Below, one piece after another: positions 20,335 through 32,300 of a stretch of 64,000 bases of DNA. The translations under genes were made by a program, and so were the position numbers. The stretch covers positions 29,469,874-29,533,873 of the forward strand of contig NW_024044348.1 in assembly GCF_014851395.1 (NCBI RefSeq), given 5' to 3'. The DNA is from Micropterus salmoides (Eukaryota; Chordata; Actinopteri; Centrarchiformes; Centrarchidae). How positions within the stretch are numbered: position 1 is the first letter of the stretch; each line of letters starts with the position of its first letter. Below the pieces are notes generated by a model. The model worked only from the letters and a program-made list of their open reading frames with translations, was not told where the DNA came from and did not search any database.

Positions 20335-23300
20335 GTAAGAAAGCAGATGTGGCCCGCCGTAATTGTAAACATCGCATTTAAAGGAAAGTGACTTGACTTG
20401 TGGGAAGAAGACAGTCGAGCGAAATGTTTTCTAGAGGATTTTGAGAATGACTGCGTTAAAGCTAGGCTACTAATAGTTTCACGCATCTCGACAACAAGGC
20501 CAGAAGTGGTGACCAACAAATCTTATTAAATAACTGATGAGAAAATGTAACCTTTAGCCTACTGGAGCTCTTAACTCAGAAAACAGAAAGAAAAGTGACG
20601 TTGTTGTGACAATTTTTTTTGCAAGGTTATTGACTGTCAACTGAGTAAGTGTGTGTCTGTATGAGGAATTAATTGCCACTTCCTGGCAAGTCGAATATGT
20701 TTTGAAATAGACAAAGGAGAAGTGTTGCTGGGAACCAAACTAAAGTTTGTACCCTCATGGAATAGCCTAAGTTTTGAATATTTAGATATAGAAGTAGCCT
20801 ATGGGTAGGCGTGGGTTGCCAGTGTGCAGTATGTTTTGTCAAAGTGGGTTGGGGAGCAGAGTGCAACCCCATCCTGCTCTGGATGCTGATCAAGTAACAT
20901 TATCAACAGCGAACAGGGGCTAAAGGCTTGCCCAGTGCATGCTGTAAATATTGCAAATACAAGGCCCTTGTGAACCACAGTTGCTGGGCCTGTGCATCTA
21001 TTTGATTGATAAAACTTCTCCCCTATTATACCACATTTCCTGTCATGCCCGCTTAAGTGGCTCTTTCTTGCTCAACTTGTTCAGTCTGCAGTTATTGCAA
21101 AACTAAATGCATTCACAACACCCTTATACCCCTTTCTGTCTGTTTCCAAATGTTTAAAGGGAGGGAATACAATACAAAATTCAAGTCACAATTTGTGACT
21201 TGAATTTCAAAGGATTACTGTAATAAAAGTGACATGATTTGGTTAAAGTGAATGTCCATAGCATGCTTTTGGTTGTTCCAGGCTGTCCTCCTCTGATACA
21301 GCATGTCCTGACTTCAAATTGTGTTGAATCACATCACCCAGAGGGACACACAAATCATCAGCCGTTCATGAAATGAAAGTGGAATCTTTTGAATCTTTAG
21401 TTTTTCATAAAAAAAACAAACAACCCTCAATAGGTCCCTTGAGCAACCCTGACATGCTTATGAAGACATTGCCGCTTTCTTATACAAATGTAATCAATCT
21501 ATTTCAGTTGTTGTTAACAAAATAATCACTGCCTGTAGTCATTTCATTTAAGCTTCTATACCCACATGCCAAGGCCCCTGTGTTGACAAATCAATATCAA
21601 TGACATGGTCTAATCCCCTTTCAGAGAAAAATAAGGCAGAGAACTGTCTCCGCATACTTATAATATTAAATGCTTAATGTCCACCTCGTCTTTTCTGCGG
21701 GATAATCAGACACCCACTATGCAAGACTTAATAAGACATGTATTTGATAGGATGAGAAGGTTGTGAAAACCCTCTCACCAGCACTGTCCTATCTTTTAAA
21801 GATGCATTTTTGAATACTGAGTCAATGCAACTAAACAAGAGTAATATACTGGAACAGTTTGTACTATTTTTGTGTAATACTAGTAAAACACAATATGCAG
21901 AAATGAAAGACGCGCAATAAGCAGATCACTTTACAAGAAAGCACAGAAGCAACCTACATCTTCAGCTTGTACAGAGACAAAAAAACCCTTCAAAATACCA
22001 CAGCAGTTATATAACAAACTATCATCCTCTGAATTCCTTTCTTTCTTCATTGTTAATTTCTTGAAGGTGCTTGAAGTGTGTGCGCGCACAGTGAGGCGTT
22101 CTCTGATCTTGCCATCGGGAAAACCAAATACCCAATAAGCCCTCTATTGTTTGATAAAGCTCAAGCAAAGGCATTCCAAACACTTCCTGTGGTCTTTGCC
22201 CAGTGTTAGTGTCCACTCACTGAGGCCTAGTTCACACCACAGAAACACACGCACACACATATACAGGGGTCAGTGGGAGACAGGCTGGTGCCACCCAGTT
22301 ACTCACTGTGTCTGTGCCTTATCTGTTTTATTTAGAAATCCTAAATTCACAGCTAATCTAAAGACACCCTACATTCATTTCAAGTTTGATCACAGCTGTA
22401 ATAAGCTACAGTTAGTGTTTAAAACCCTTGGTAATATTCTGATATTTGCTCACATCGCATGCTTCTGAAAAGCCATTTCATTCCTCTCTCACAGTTCAGA
22501 TTAAGGGTAATCGGTGCATGGCTTCTTATGCAATCCTAGATTTTCCTGTGATATTACAGAGTTCAGGCAGTGGCACGGGGAGAAAAATAATTATAAGTGC
22601 ATGAGATGTAATCACTCTATCTGGGAAGCAGGGGGAATTCATGCCATTATTTCCTCGTGTTCAGGGAAAAGTAGGTCTACTATAGGTGGCGAGTTTCTGT
22701 GACAGATATTTGGAGGACTGTAAATAGCATCCGTCCATTCTGCCTCGTTTCTATTTTTACCACCGAGACACAGCACCGAGAACTGTGGCTTTAAGGTCCT
22801 TTTGTGAAAGTGAATTCATTAACTCTTAATGGACGGCCTCCTTGTGCACAGCTGCACAGCCTTCTAAAGACTTGCTAGGTGGCTGTTAACCATTTAAGCT
22901 GAGAGATGATGTGATCTTTATGCAAAGAAAATAAAGGTTGCCGAGGAGATTGCTGACCTGAGGAAGTGCATTTGTGCCTTACATAGTTTCCTCCTGCAAA
23001 GCACAGGTTCCTTGTGCTGCCAACATTGTTGTATTATCGCTGCCTGTGCAAATCAAAACATACATGTCAAGACAAACTTTAGAATAATGAAATGAGCTGA
23101 TATAATTACTGCCATGCTAAAAAATAACCATATGTTTTCTTTCATTTAACTCGTCATAACCCCCAGGTTAGCAGTTGCTTAAGAACGAGCACACATTCAA
23201 CAGCCATGATTGGTTCTTGTTAAGGTTATACAATGGAACTATACAGACATGATGTAGACAAAGCTACGCTCACAGGTATTGCAATATATAATGCAATTAC

Positions 23301-26300
23301 ACTATGCAGGTTTTTTGGGCAATATGTGGTCCTCTAATTTTTCTTTATGCCACTTGTGCATTATCATCAACAGGGGCCAACATCACATTTTAAAGGATAA
23401 TTTTGGTATTTTTAAAACTGGCTCCTATTTTCACATTTTGGTGTCGATATGAGTAGTAGGTAAAGTTTTGGAATCCGTGCAGTAGATGGTTTCAGCTGTC
23501 AGCTTGTCCATTATCATGTTTCTGTCCAGGCTCTGGACAAAGGCACATTTGTGAGTCTGGAAAATATGCTGTAGGACTCAAGCCAGCACTTACTCTGAGT
23601 CATGCTTGCCCACTGTGAAATCTGATATGGACTGCACTGATTAGGGCCAGCATCACACTGTATAAAACACAATGCAGGTACACTGATGCACAACTGTAAG
23701 ATGATGTTTTTCTAAAATAGTGATTTGTCCAGGGAAGGGTTTGCTGAGCATGCATGCTTTTTTTTTCAGCATCACCCTGTTCCATGTTCATACACCGCTA
23801 GAAGTTCCTCAGTGTAGTCACAGCCCTGCACTACTGGCTGTTTCACCGGAACCACTGTGGTTAAGTGTGCTGCACAAAGGCAGCTCAGACAGAATACTCA
23901 AAGAGGTAACTGTCATTTATACATGGCCCGATTTTCCCCACTGGCCTGGGTTTAACAGGTGACCTAGCAGACACAAGGTTGCTTTTTTTTACCTTGAGGC
24001 TTGTGCCAGCTGATATTCAGCATTCCAGAGTCATTTAAGTTGACAAATAATAATACTTGGGAGTGCGTATGAGGTAGGGGAAGAAAACAATCAGTAGTGG
24101 AAGAGACTCTCCTGGAGGTGTGATTTTCATTTTAGAATTATCATGTTATTTCGATCATGTGAACCAGTGTCCCATGATGCATCTGTCTCCACTCTGCGCT
24201 TCTCTGATTTGACATCAAATCATTTGAATTCCCTTGTTTTGACCTCTGAAAGAGAAATAGGAAGTACTCTCTGGTTGTGATTAGAGGATGGGATTAGAGC
24301 ATTTCTACCCAGCACAAGGGTTATTGGGATTTAAATCTCATTAAACTGTTGCCTCTCTTTCTGTGATCTGAATGACAGACTCAAGTATTACCAGTGAAAT
24401 GAAAATGGCCAGCGCACTTTTTCTGGAAATTCAGTTTTGCAAATAATAGAAATACCTTCCTCTATTGCAGGGACACCAAATAAGGTATAAATGTCTGTGA
24501 GACTATTACCACTCTGTCATCAGTGTGTTCAGGGCTATACATCATCAAAGCCTCCCTGACACAAATTTAGCTGCACAAATCATACCAAGTGTATTCAAAG
24601 TGTTGGAAGTTCTTATGTGAATACTTCATGAATGTTTAAGCAAATAGCAGTTTGTTTAAACTGTTCTATTTTAACCTAATAGCAGATCAGTATTACATCT
24701 TAATTGAGTTGTAAACATTATATTGCATGATTAATACTAGTGCTAGGCAATGATTAAAATTTTTAATCACGATTAATCACATCACTTTCTTGTGATTAAT
24801 TACGATTAATCGCATTGTTATGCGCAAAATTGAATAATGAATTATTAAGTAGTGTATTGCGCACTTTTAATTTAAATGTACTGCTATGTGCACAAAAATG
24901 CACCAAAACGAGGTTTGTGGTTAAACAAATAAGGTGCTTTTTAACAGCAGTATTGCCTTTACACAGTAGCAATAAAATATTTCTTGTAAATCTCAACTTA
25001 AACTTTAATGTAATCAAATCAAATAGCAAACCAAAGCTATTTGCCACTGCCAGGACATTACCTTTTATAGCTTGCTAAAACAAGTTACCATCAGAGTCCT
25101 GTTTTCTTGGCGGGGGGGTTCTGAACAGGTATCAGCAGAAACATTTTTCTTTTATCAGGGAGCAGCATAAACAGTCTAGGGCCTATGTTCAGTATGTCTA
25201 CGTTGTGATTATAAGGAGGTTCCTAAGATCGACATCTTCCCCAATACTAATCAGCATGCATTGTGTAGCAGTCCACTTCGCTATGGCATTTGATCGCTTG
25301 TCTTGCTTTTGTTTATATACTTCTCCCACATGCTGCATCCAACGTAGTCTGCCGAAGCCTCCCTCCACTGCTTGTTTGGGTGGGTGATTTGCAGGCTGAT
25401 CAACATCTCACCCCTCCTGTGACCCATGGTTTGACTGTATGTGTATTCAGAGCTAGTGAGCAACAGACTTTCAAAATAATAATAATAAAAACTGCGTTAA
25501 CGTGCTATAAAAAAATTGTCGGCGTTAATTAATTAATGCATTAACGTGACAATAATGCCTTAACGTGCCCAGCCCTAATTAATACACATTTAGTTAGCAT
25601 TCTGTGCTATGTTATGCCAATATTGATCTCACTACATTTGCTTGTAGGAACAGAAAATGGCTTTCTAGGACTTACATTGGGTTTATTGCATTTATTGGTC
25701 TCTCAAAGGTGCCGTAGATGCTCATTTTCAGGTTCATACTTGTATTAAGGGTTTCTACTAGAAAATGTTCACATGCTTTAATGTTCAAAAACCACATTAT
25801 ATTTCTCATACTGTCCACTGCTTCAGCACCTCCGCTTTTCCCTCTGATGCTCTCTGTTTTGCCTTCACTTTTGCTGATTTACGGAGTTTATTTGTTACTG
25901 GTTACTTTACCAGCAGCAGCTACTAAGTTAGCTTCTCAGTTAGCCGTGCAGCTAGCCATCCTATTGCTGATTTTGCCCAGACTGGAAGCTTGGTGCCTGG
26001 GGTATGTTCGTGTTTACACCTCTAACATTACTACAGAAGCTTTGGACTGCTGGTTCAGAGCCAGCTTAGCATAAATCACTGAGTTGAGGCAGAGCAGCCA
26101 GAGGACATCAGAGGGAACACCAGAAAATATTTACCTATCCTTCACAACCATAAAAGAACTTTCTATGAGACATCCTACACTGCACTGCATAACCTAAAGC
26201 TCTGCCTCTATTAGCTCGTTTGACTGCTTCTTGGTGGTGATGTGCAGATCGATACTAATGTATCGATATTTCTGATACCAACGTTTCCTGCTCTAGGATC

Positions 26301-29300
26301 GATAGTCAAATAAAAGGATCAATATCTAAACTCAGTAATTTGGAGTGAGAGTGTGTTTTATTTAAGTATCTTACTGTCACCTGGATTGTCTAATTATACT
26401 CGGTTGATAGGAACTACTTCTCTTTCCACCTGTCAAAGTCATGCTTGCGCTATGGCTTTGTGATGGAGGGTCTATGAAGTGAACTGACTATGGCTGACTG
26501 TACAAGCAAACACATCTGGCTTTATTTTAGCTGTGTATGGCAAGCATTTATTCCTTAAAACTTACTAGTCACTATTTAAAAAAGCTACTAGTAGCTTACT
26601 TATTTATTAGTTACTAGTAAATAATGGAATAGTTACAGTGAGGAAAATAAGTATTTGAACACCCTGCTATTTTGCAAGTTGTCCCACTTAGAAATCATGG
26701 AGGGGTCTGAAATTGTCATCGTAGGTGCATGTCCACTGTGAGAAACATAATCTAAAAAAAAAATCCAGAAATCACAATGTATGATTTTTTAACTATTTAT
26801 TTGTATGATACAGCTGCAAATAAGTATTTGAACACCTGTCTATCAGCTAGAATTCTGACTCAAAGACCTGTTAGTCTGCCTTCAAAATGTCCACCTCCAC
26901 TCCATTTATTATCCTAAATTAGATGCACCTGTTTGAGGTCGTTAGCTGCATAAAGACACCTGTCCACCCCATACAATCAGTAAGAATCCAACTACTAACA
27001 TGGCCAAGACCAAAGAGCTGTCCAAAGACACTAGAGACAAAATTGTACACCTCCACAAGGCTGGAAAGGGCTACGGGGAAATTGCCAAGCAGCTTGGTGA
27101 AAAAAGGTCCACTGTTGGAGCAATTATTAGAAAATGGAAGAAGCTAAACATGACTGTCAATCTCCCTCGGACTGGGGCTCCATGCAAGATCTCACCTCGT
27201 GGGGTCTCAATGATCCTAAGAAAGGTGAGAAATCAGCCCAGAACTACACGGGAGGAGCTGGTCAATGACCTGAAAAGAGCTGGGGCCGCCGTTTCCAAGG
27301 TTACTGTTGGTAATACACTAAGAAATCACGCATGGCACGGAAGGTTCCCCTGCTTAAACCAGCACATGTCAAGGCCCGTCTTCAGTTTGCCAATGACCAT
27401 TTGGATGATCCAGAGGAGTCATGGGAGAAAGTCATGTGGTCAGATGAGACCAAAATAGAAGTTTTTGGTCATAATTCCACTAACCGTGTTTGGAGGAAGA
27501 AGAATGATGAGCACCATCCCAAGAACACCATCCCTACTGTGAAGCATGGGGGTGGTAGCATCATGCTTTGGGGGTGTTTTTCTGCACATGGGACAGGGCG
27601 ACTGCACTGTATTAAGGAGAGGATGACCGGGGCCATGTATTGCGAGATTTTGGGGAACAACCTCCTTCCCTCAGTTAGAGCATTAAAGATGGGTCGAGGC
27701 TGGGTCTTCCAACATGACAATGACCCGAAACACAGCCAGGATAACCAAGGAGTGGCTCTGTAAGAAGCATATCAAGGTTCTGGCGTGGCCTAGCCAGTCT
27801 CCAGACCTAAACCCAATAGAGAATCTTTGGAGGGAGCTCAAACTCCGTGTTTCTCAGCGACAGCACAGAAACCTGACTGATCTGGAGAAGATCTGTGTGG
27901 AGGAGTGGGCCAAAATCCCTCCTGCAGTGTGTGCAAACCTGGTGAAAAACTACAGGAAACGTTTGACCTCTGTAATTGCAAACAAAGGCTACTGTACCAA
28001 ATATTAACATTGATTTTCTCAGGTGTTCAAATACTTATTTGCAGCTGTATCATACAAATAAATAGTTAAAAAATCATACATTGTGATCTTCTTCTTTTTT
28101 TTTTTAGATTATGTCTCTCACAGTGGACATGCACCTACGATGACAATTTCAGACCCCTCCATGATTTCTAAGTGGGAGAACTTGCAAAATAGCAGGGTGT
28201 TCAAATTCTTATTTTCCTCACTGTAAATAAATAAGTAGGCTAAGTGGTATTGCACATCACAGGAACGTGGGCTTATCTATGTAACGTAACATCTAGTGCT
28301 TGTTGGCATTCGCCCATTTTTGGGGGGTACTTAGGTGCACAAGATTTACATATGAAGGTGAAAACAATAGCTTGAGGCTCATAGTATGTCAGTTACATGT
28401 ACTGAACTTATTTATACAATTATGGAAATAGTTTTCCATTCTACGGCACCTTTAACCAAAAACTATGACATGCATTTCATGTTACTGCTTACATTACTAC
28501 TGCCCATTTAGCAATTACCTACAGTCCATGCATACATTGTCATGAATTTCAACTTGCAGATGCTTGAAACCTGATGCATTTATTTCATCATAATATACAC
28601 ACAAAGATATCCACCAGACTCTATGTACAGATGTCAGTGTTTCCCCTAGGATTTTTTTCAGGGGGGTTGGTCGAAACTACAAGGGTGGCAGAGCAGGCTT
28701 CTTACAGATACGTGTTGTAGTCATAGACGCAGCGCACATATTTTTTGACTGTTTAGGTTCGTCACCTTCCCTGTTCCTCTTCAACATTTTTATCACTAGT
28801 TACTAAGTTACTACCTCCTGATTGTGCTGGCTACAGTTATGCTACATTTAGATATTGGGCAATGAGACCATGGATAGGGCCATATGAAATCTGTTTTGAC
28901 AGATTCCGTTAAATTTTTGACACATCTGGTTTTCTGTTTAAGTTTTTCTGAATTCTGTGTCTTACAATTTAAGCACCTTTTGTCATCAGAAAATTAACAA
29001 TAAATGTGTTGGAACAGTAGGATATTAAAACAGGCTTTTATAATACTATTTAATAGGGGACAATACAAAATTAATGCATTGTTGCAGTACATGTGTTGTG
29101 AATTGTCCTCTATCAAACAGGTTATTACATGACAGCACGCATCCTTGTTTACAGAGCCTGAACGGACATATGTTTTTTAATTTTTTTAATGGATTATCTG
29201 ACTCTGCCCACAAAGCCTTGAAATCTATGAGTTTGCGTCTTTTAATGGTTGCACTTTTGTGAGTTTTAGTGATGAGCTCTCGCTAGTGCGCTCTTTCATT

Positions 29301-32300
29301 TGACAGCGTATGTTTCTCTATGTGTATGTGTGGAGGAGCCGCTAAGCAGCCCCGCACTCACTGAAAAACACAGAGAGGACCGAAGGAGTGTCGGTAAACA
29401 ACAACATTCTGCAACTAAAGTTCAAATGAACTTTTTTGGTATTTTTAAAACAAACGCAACTTTTGTGGTGATGAGTGAAATCCGTGTATGGTTCGTTCTT
29501 TGGTTATTTCGTTTCAAAACCAAATCGGGAAAAAAAAGTAGTAAAAAAGTAGTTTTTTTGTTTTTTCTGTTTCAAAACCAAAATGGAAATATAGATAAAC
29601 AGAAAACAAAAATCTGTTTTTGTTTTTCTGTTTTAAAACCATAACAGAAAAACAAAGCAGCTGCATTTTGTTCTATATAAACGGTGTTGTATCCCTGCTG
29701 GTTTTCAAATTAACTGGCTGCTGTACACGTGCGCCTGTTGTTTGCAACAGCTGTGGTCTGCGTCGGGATTCATCCGACCAGAAGAAATGATCACGGACCA
29801 TCCGCAGCGCAGCTCGCTCCTCCAGGTAGCCTCGAGAAATAAACATATTCGGGTATTTTCTTAGATCGCTTAGGTAACCAGCTGCTTCAAGATCAGCCCA
29901 AAACAAAATGCTTCCTTGATGCTGACGTACTTAATCTAGAAATAGGAGAATTTAGAGTGCTTGAGTGGCTTCTCCAGCTTGACTCGATCTTGCAAAACAA
30001 GTAGCCCATATTCTCACATTTCTTTTTTCCTTTGTGGCTATGATAGACCTGTAGTGCTCACTTCTGCAATCATATTCGTCATAGTTGATATGAGATGGGA
30101 CCTGAAAAGAAATAGCCTTAGCCTATAGGCTATAAAATAAAATAAATAGCTTAAATACGTAATATTGACTTTTTGTTTCACACGGGACACAAACACAGGT
30201 CTCTTGGTTCAAAGTCCGGGTTCTGGCACTCCATTCACACCAACCACGTCCTTACTCAGTCTTTTCTGTTAAATATCACATACCTGCCTTTACCGTCACA
30301 AACTGACGATACAGGGCTTCCCCCACTGTGTTGACCTATGACGCTATAGGGATCACCAGTACGTTACAAACGTTGACAGGCCTTGACCATGCCATATGTG
30401 ACAAGTCGGGGAGTGAGAACGGGTTGTAGGGATACAACACCGGTCAAAGATAGAACAAAACGCAGCTCCTTTGTTTTCAGTTATGGGTTTAAAACAGAAA
30501 AACAAAACAGATGTCTGTTTTTTTGTTTACTATTTTTAAATTTTTCCGTTTTGGTTTTAATACAGAAAAAAACACTTGGTTTTTGTTTTTTTCCCAATTT
30601 GGTTTTGAAACGAAATAATGAAAGAATGAACCATGCACGGATTGAGTGAGAAGCAAATTTTCTGTGTGTGAAAACAACACAGGAAATGTTTTAATTTAAA
30701 GCCTATTTATATATTTTTTGTCATTCTTTGAAGAGGGGGTCGTAGGGGAAACACTGGAAGTATTGTTTGGCCTCTGGGTTTGATTTTCTAGTACCAAAGC
30801 TTGTGAATGCCATGTTTTTGTAATTTTGTAACAGAAAGTACAGTTAGGGTTACGACCCGTGTCAAACATGTTACTAGTTTCGGAAGAGTGACCACTTTGT
30901 GGATGTTTGGTAGGTAGGACATTTCTCCAAGAACTGAAATGATTTATCGATTAAATCAATAAAATCGATTAATAAAATGCTTCGACACAAATTCTTTGCA
31001 TTGATGCTTTGTTTAATCCATATAACTATACAGCACAGTGTTTCGCACGGACATTTATTACTGTCGCACATCGCGCTTACACTGTGAACACGTCAGGATT
31101 ATAATGTAGCTGTTTGCAAAGTGGAGGAAGAGAGAGAAAATGGCGAGGGACAAAGAAGAAAGTGTCCAAAGTATGTTATTATTTCATGCTAAAGAAAACA
31201 ACAACTCTGTCTATGTCACAGTCCGTCCACCGTAAAACGAAACTTCACCTTCGCAACAGCACGACGGCAGCTGAACAAAAAGGTGTTCTGCCAGCGGACC
31301 AAAGACAAGGTAACAGCAACTTTAGCAATTAACTGAAATCTTGATTGATTGTTGAGTTGAAGGCTAGCCAAAGTAAGCCTCAGTCCTCAGCTTAAAATGC
31401 GCACATGTGCGTTTGTTGTTCTTTTTGGGCCGTGAGTTGTAACCTCACAGTCAGGAGTTAACTGCGTGTTGTGAGCTGCACCTTTTAACTCCCCTCCAGC
31501 TCTCTGTAGCTCAGACAATCCCTGCTACCTGCATGTGCTAATCCATCCTTCACCCATATTCTTTGTCTTTATAACTGTTATCTTTATAATAACAAACAAC
31601 AGCTGTTTTGTGTGCAGGATCGCTCATTTCCCGTTTCACATTTCACGTGTGTTTTCTTGACAAAACGTGGTTTTGCGTCGGTGACAGCTGCTGTCAGCTC
31701 ACCGATCAGTCGCGTAGTGTGAACACCACACGACTTCAAGACTGCCGTGATGACGGCAGGTTGTGTGAACTGCACGGCCATCGGCCAACGCTTAAAGTTG
31801 TGTAGGCTGCACAAGCCTTTAGTATACCTTGTATAGCACTGGGGTGATGTGTGTGTTTGTAAAGTGGCTGTCTAGTAGTTGGTGTGTGTTTGTTTCCTGT
31901 ATGACACAGTATGAATACACAAAAGGACTAATAAATATCTATCACCTATAAACGTGCACAGCTGATCCCGTTAAGTTGGGGCGGGGGGGACCGCTGCCAC
32001 CAAGCAAAAGTACTTCTTAAACGACACATCGATGAATCGTTGAAATAATCTATCGAAGCTTCAAATACTAAAATCATCGTTAGCTGCAGCCCTAATTACA
32101 TGTGACTTGTAGTTCATTGGCTTTAACATACAAAACCACGAATATGGCCCTTTCAACTTTAACAATATTTTATTTGACACACCAAGGAGGATATAAAGCT
32201 GCATATTTAACTTTAGCCAGTGTGAAAACGGTCGACAACCCTCAGGTAGAAAGGTTGAGAAGGAAAAAAGAAAACAAACACATCTATAAGGCTGGTTCCG

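Larger units (their letters stand above)
26237..28260. mobile_element. Middle TIR element interrupted by a Tc1-like transposon
   Basis: GTGATGTGCA at 26237-26246 and its inverted copy TGCACATCAC at 28251-28260 bound a short sequence (with GATCGATACTAATGTATCGATA near the left end) that is split at 26635 by the Tc1-like element. No target duplication is visible, so the borders are approximate. Confidence 0.45.
25705..28453. mobile_element. Outer TIR element of a three-level nest
   Basis: AAAGGTGCCGTAGA (25705-25718) recurs as a perfect inverted copy at 28440-28453. The sequence inside both ends matches the two ends of a widespread teleost repeat as I remember it. I could not find a convincing target duplication. 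Everything from 26237 to 28260 inside it is later insertion. Confidence 0.6.

Noticed and set aside
25290..25532. Open frame of 80 codons repeated as a 73-codon frame at 40688-40909 on the other strand
   Set aside because: Both lie within copies of the same hAT-like element, so the repetition comes from shared ancestry of the DNA. There is no transposase-like motif, and the frame ends differently in the two copies.
29673..29906. Minus-strand 77-codon frame within the nested TIR element
   Set aside because: No recognisable transposase motif, and it runs from unique interior sequence towards the inverted repeat. Kept only as part of the element.
30199..30240. Possible tRNA-like B box (GGTTCAAAGTCC) suggesting a SINE
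   Set aside because: No matching A box at the right spacing and no tRNA fold could be drawn. Not enough to call a tRNA or SINE head.
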